From: Yinghuangia seranimata
GTDB taxonomy: Bacteria; Actinomycetota; Actinomycetes; Streptomycetales; Streptomycetaceae
DNA length: 64,000 nt
Assembly (NCBI RefSeq): GCF_029953285.1
Contig: NZ_JASAOI010000007.1
Coordinates: 1 to 64,000 of the forward strand
Direction: 5' to 3'
The notes beneath the pieces were generated by a model. That model searched no databases and had not been told where the DNA came from. It worked only from the letters and a program-made list of their open reading frames with translations. Of the stretch, positions 61,822 through 64,000 are shown in pieces. Position 1 is the first letter of the stretch, and each line of letters starts with the position of its first letter. The position numbers were made by a program, and so were the translations under genes.

Positions 61822-63888
61822 GTGGTGGTCGGTTCCGCAGGGGCTTCCGGGAGCGCGTTCGGCGAGGGCACAGCTGAGGAGGAGCAGTTCAAGGAGCGGT
61901 TGCGCCGCACGCTGTCGGGGACGGACGCCTCGTCGCGCGTGGTGCGCGCGAGCGCCGCGGCCGGGGACATGACGATGTCGGCTCAGACGCGGGGCAACCT
62001 GTTGATGGGGGCGTCGCTGCACGCCGCCCTGCGGTTCGCGTACCGGCTGGAGCTGTCGGACCTGGAGGCGCCGCTGTTGGAGATGATGCGGACCGGGATG
62101 ACGGACCAGGCGATCTGGTGGACCGGCGGCGTGTACGAGGGGATGAAGAACAGCGGCGAGCCGATCCTGACGGTGCCCGAGGTGATCACGTCGCTGCCGA
62201 CGGAGCGCCCGTACACGTTCGCGGACTTGGAGCGGGACGCACCGGCGATGATCGCGGACTACCTGCGTCGGCCGAACGTGGCGGTGAACGACCGTGAGTC
62301 CCTCGCGTTCGGCGGCGAGGTCGACAGCCCTGCCTTCATTGAGGGCATGTGCGCATCCGGGACCGGATCCGGGGCGTTCTGGCGCCCCGGCGGCTCCGGG
62401 CTCACGCTCGCCGCCCCCGACGCCGCTGCGGGCACCGACAACGCCGGCGACCTGGAGGGCACAACGGCGCCTACGCCCCCGCCGCCTTTCCGGGCCCGCC
62501 TGGAGGCCGTGAGTTTCCGCGTCCTGCGGGAGTGCGGCGACCAGTGGAACACCGCCGACGACATCTACTGGACCGGGTCCGCGGGCAGCGACCAGCAGGC
62601 CGGCTCCATTTGGCGCTCGAACGAGTTCTCGCCGGCGAAGGAAGGGCAGACCTACCCGTTCCACGGCAACAACGTCGTCGCCGACCTTTCCGTGGGCAGC
62701 CGGTTGGGCCTGTCGCTGCACTGCTGGGAGGCCGACCAGTCCAACGCCGAGTGGTACGACGCCCTGACGGCGCGCCTGAACTGGCTCTGCGACGAGATCT
62801 TCAGCAACCCCGGTTTCCAGATCGGCAGCAACCTGCCGGGCGGAGAGGTCGCCGGGTGGATCGCCGACATCACGCAGCTCTTCGCGTTCATGCTGGAGCG
62901 GTTCCGCAACAATGACGACCTGTCCGCCGCCCGCGGCGTCGTGCTCGACCGCTACGACCTGGCGATCTTGGCGCAACGCCGCGATCCGATGGTGTGGCAC
63001 TTCAACGGCGACGGCCATCATGCCCTCACAGTCCGCTACGCCGGCGACCAGGTGCCCTTCCACCCCGGCACGCTGGAATACGTCGTGCACGACGGCCGCA
63101 AGTGGTGCGCACCCATCCCTGTGCCGTGGGAGTCCGCGACGCCGCCGGGGCTGGTGGACTACCTCACCGTCCTGCACGCGGTGTTCCTCCGGCCCAGTGA
63201 CAATGCGCTGATGTGGTCGAAGCTGCAGAACCAGGTGTGGACCGAACCGCGCCGAATCCACAACCTCACCGCCGCGGCCGCGCCCGCGATGGTCCAGCAC
63301 GGCCTCAAACTGCGCGTCGTCGTCATCGGCACCGACCAGGCACCCGTCACCGTCACCTACGACGCCGCCTCGGGCTGGAGCCAGCCCCAGCGCCTGGACG
63401 GGCACCGCGCGGACAAGCTCGCACCCGCGCTCGAACACCGCCTGGGCCGCGTCTACCTGACGTATGTGGCCGACGGCGGCACCAAGTTGCGGCACACCGA
63501 ACTCGCCGACGGCACCTGGTCCAGCCCGGAAAGCTGGCCGGTCGACGTCGCCGACCCCGCCTCGCTGGAGTTCACCGGTTCGACCCTGCTGCGAGCGCAC
63601 CGCGGCCGCGAGGACTCCCGCTTCCACCTCTACGCCCGCGGCACCAACGGCGCTTGGCAGCCGCGCGGAAGCCTGGGCGGCTGGGAGCTCAAGGCCGGCC
63701 CCACCCTTGTCAACCACACCGGCGGGCTGTGGGCGATCCTGCGCGGTGCGAACGGCCGTCTCTACACCGCCCAGTACGACGGCTCCGCGTGGAACACCCC
63801 GCAGGAAGTCCCCGGCAACGCCCTGCCCATCCGCGAATCGGCCGCGTCCGCCCCCGGAGGCAAGCTGTACGTGATGTACCACCGCTGA
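61822..63888 (+). CDS. Large unrecognised protein with C-terminal beta-repeat region
   Basis: A 688-residue protein. GTG 61822 follows GGAGGGGG and is a better start than 61771. Residues 1-250 are helical (FKERLRRTLSG; ALRFAYRLELSDLEAPLLEMMRTGMTDQAIWWTGGVYEGM). The middle (255-400) has FRVLRECGDQWNTADDIYWTGS and DYLRRP-type segments. From about residue 400 there is a repeated beta pattern (TVRYAGDQVPFHP, VTYDAASGWSQP, LTYVADGGTKLRHTELADGTWSSPESWP, LYARGTNGAWQPRG, LYTAQYDGSAWNTPQE), like a propeller or lectin/sialidase-type fold. There is no signal peptide. Function unknown. Confidence 0.65.
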   Translation: MVVGSAGASGSAFGEGTAEEEQFKERLRRTLSGTDASSRVVRASAAAGDMTMSAQTRGNLLMGASLHAALRFAYRLELSDLEAPLLEMMRTGMTDQAIWWTGGVYEGMKNSGEPILTVPEVITSLPTERPYTFADLERDAPAMIADYLRRPNVAVNDRESLAFGGEVDSPAFIEGMCASGTGSGAFWRPGGSGLTLAAPDAAAGTDNAGDLEGTTAPTPPPPFRARLEAVSFRVLRECGDQWNTADDIYWTGSAGSDQQAGSIWRSNEFSPAKEGQTYPFHGNNVVADLSVGSRLGLSLHCWEADQSNAEWYDALTARLNWLCDEIFSNPGFQIGSNLPGGEVAGWIADITQLFAFMLERFRNNDDLSAARGVVLDRYDLAILAQRRDPMVWHFNGDGHHALTVRYAGDQVPFHPGTLEYVVHDGRKWCAPIPVPWESATPPGLVDYLTVLHAVFLRPSDNALMWSKLQNQVWTEPRRIHNLTAAAAPAMVQHGLKLRVVVIGTDQAPVTVTYDAASGWSQPQRLDGHRADKLAPALEHRLGRVYLTYVADGGTKLRHTELADGTWSSPESWPVDVADPASLEFTGSTLLRAHRGREDSRFHLYARGTNGAWQPRGSLGGWELKAGPTLVNHTGGLWAILRGANGRLYTAQYDGSAWNTPQEVPGNALPIRESAASAPGGKLYVMYHR

Positions 63889-63971
63889 CTCGGGCCCTTT
63901 GCCGTCCGCGTGCTTGAACCCGGGCCGGCTTGCCGAGTTGCGCTCGTGGTTATCAGGGCCTTGTAGGTGCG

Positions 63972-64000
63972 ACGCCGGGGCGGTGCGCCCGCCCCGGCGT
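63972..64000 (+). terminator. Hairpin terminator at the window edge
   Basis: ACGCCGGGGCG (63972-63982) pairs with CGCCCCGGCGT (63990-64000); loop 7 nt. It lies 83 bp after the last gene. Between 63889 and 63971 I see no gene. Confidence 0.6.

Overview
The window is high-GC actinobacterial DNA, most likely from a streptomycete or a close relative. This rests on the codon bias, the GTG and TTG starts with GGAGG-type ribosome sites, several actinobacterial families (LLM/F420 oxidoreductase, DUF3040, DUF2795, DUF1206, TipA-type MerR, ANTAR-PP2C phosphatases), and a ten-gene gas vesicle cluster in the order usual for Streptomyces (gvpO-A-F-G-Y-Z-J-L-S-K). I found no rRNA, tRNA, CRISPR array or prophage.

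Layout. 1-8.1 kb: a hypothetical protein, an isochorismatase gene that has lost its 3' end, a MarR regulator divergent from a siderophore-interacting flavoprotein, an MMPL exporter with an HxlR regulator, a TipA-like MerR regulator and a SigB/SigF-type sigma factor. 8.6-16.3 kb: DUF6328 and LLM genes, a GH15 glycosidase, an SDR, an enolase-superfamily enzyme and a ThDP enzyme. 16.3-17.35 kb: a gene-free stretch with inverted repeats. 17.35-21.7 kb: a seven-gene Mrp/Mbh-type cation antiporter operon, then a large catalase and a VOC protein. 24.4-25.7 kb: a solitary tnpB with its right end. 25.8-32.8 kb: an ANTAR-GAF-PAS-PP2C phosphatase with a roughly 200-residue Pro-Glu repeat, a decayed duplication, and a soluble poly-HAMP hybrid kinase.

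33-50.9 kb is dense in small stress-type genes: hemerythrin-like proteins, DUF5670 and DUF6479 membrane peptides, an EF-hand protein, STAS proteins and a GCS2 ligase. It also holds a complete partner-switching operon (sigma factor, RsbW-like kinase, STAS antagonist, PP2C phosphatase), a sigma region-2-only protein, SRPBCC, SDR and ADH enzymes, two YihY/BrkB membrane proteins and a free-standing Orn/Lys/Arg decarboxylase C-terminal domain. 51.8-57.4 kb is the gas vesicle operon. 57.6-64 kb holds a hemerythrin fused to a KRR-type C-terminal module, an MTQ2-like methyltransferase/CDGSH/haem-oxygenase-like trio, a 43-residue deletion derivative of a paralogous stress protein, a VOC protein, a GNAT pseudogene and a large unrecognised beta-repeat protein.

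The unifying signal is a promoter motif, GNNT-N14-16-GGGTAG (variants GGCTAG and GGGCAG). It lies upstream of about twenty genes here, including both sigma genes, catalase, the antiporter operon and gas vesicles. It fits the promoter class of the Streptomyces SigB / Mycobacterium SigF family. In six genes the -10 element ends only 9-10 nt before the start codon, which predicts leaderless mRNAs. My reading is that the window is a large general-stress regulon cluster carrying its own sigma factors and partner-switching regulators.
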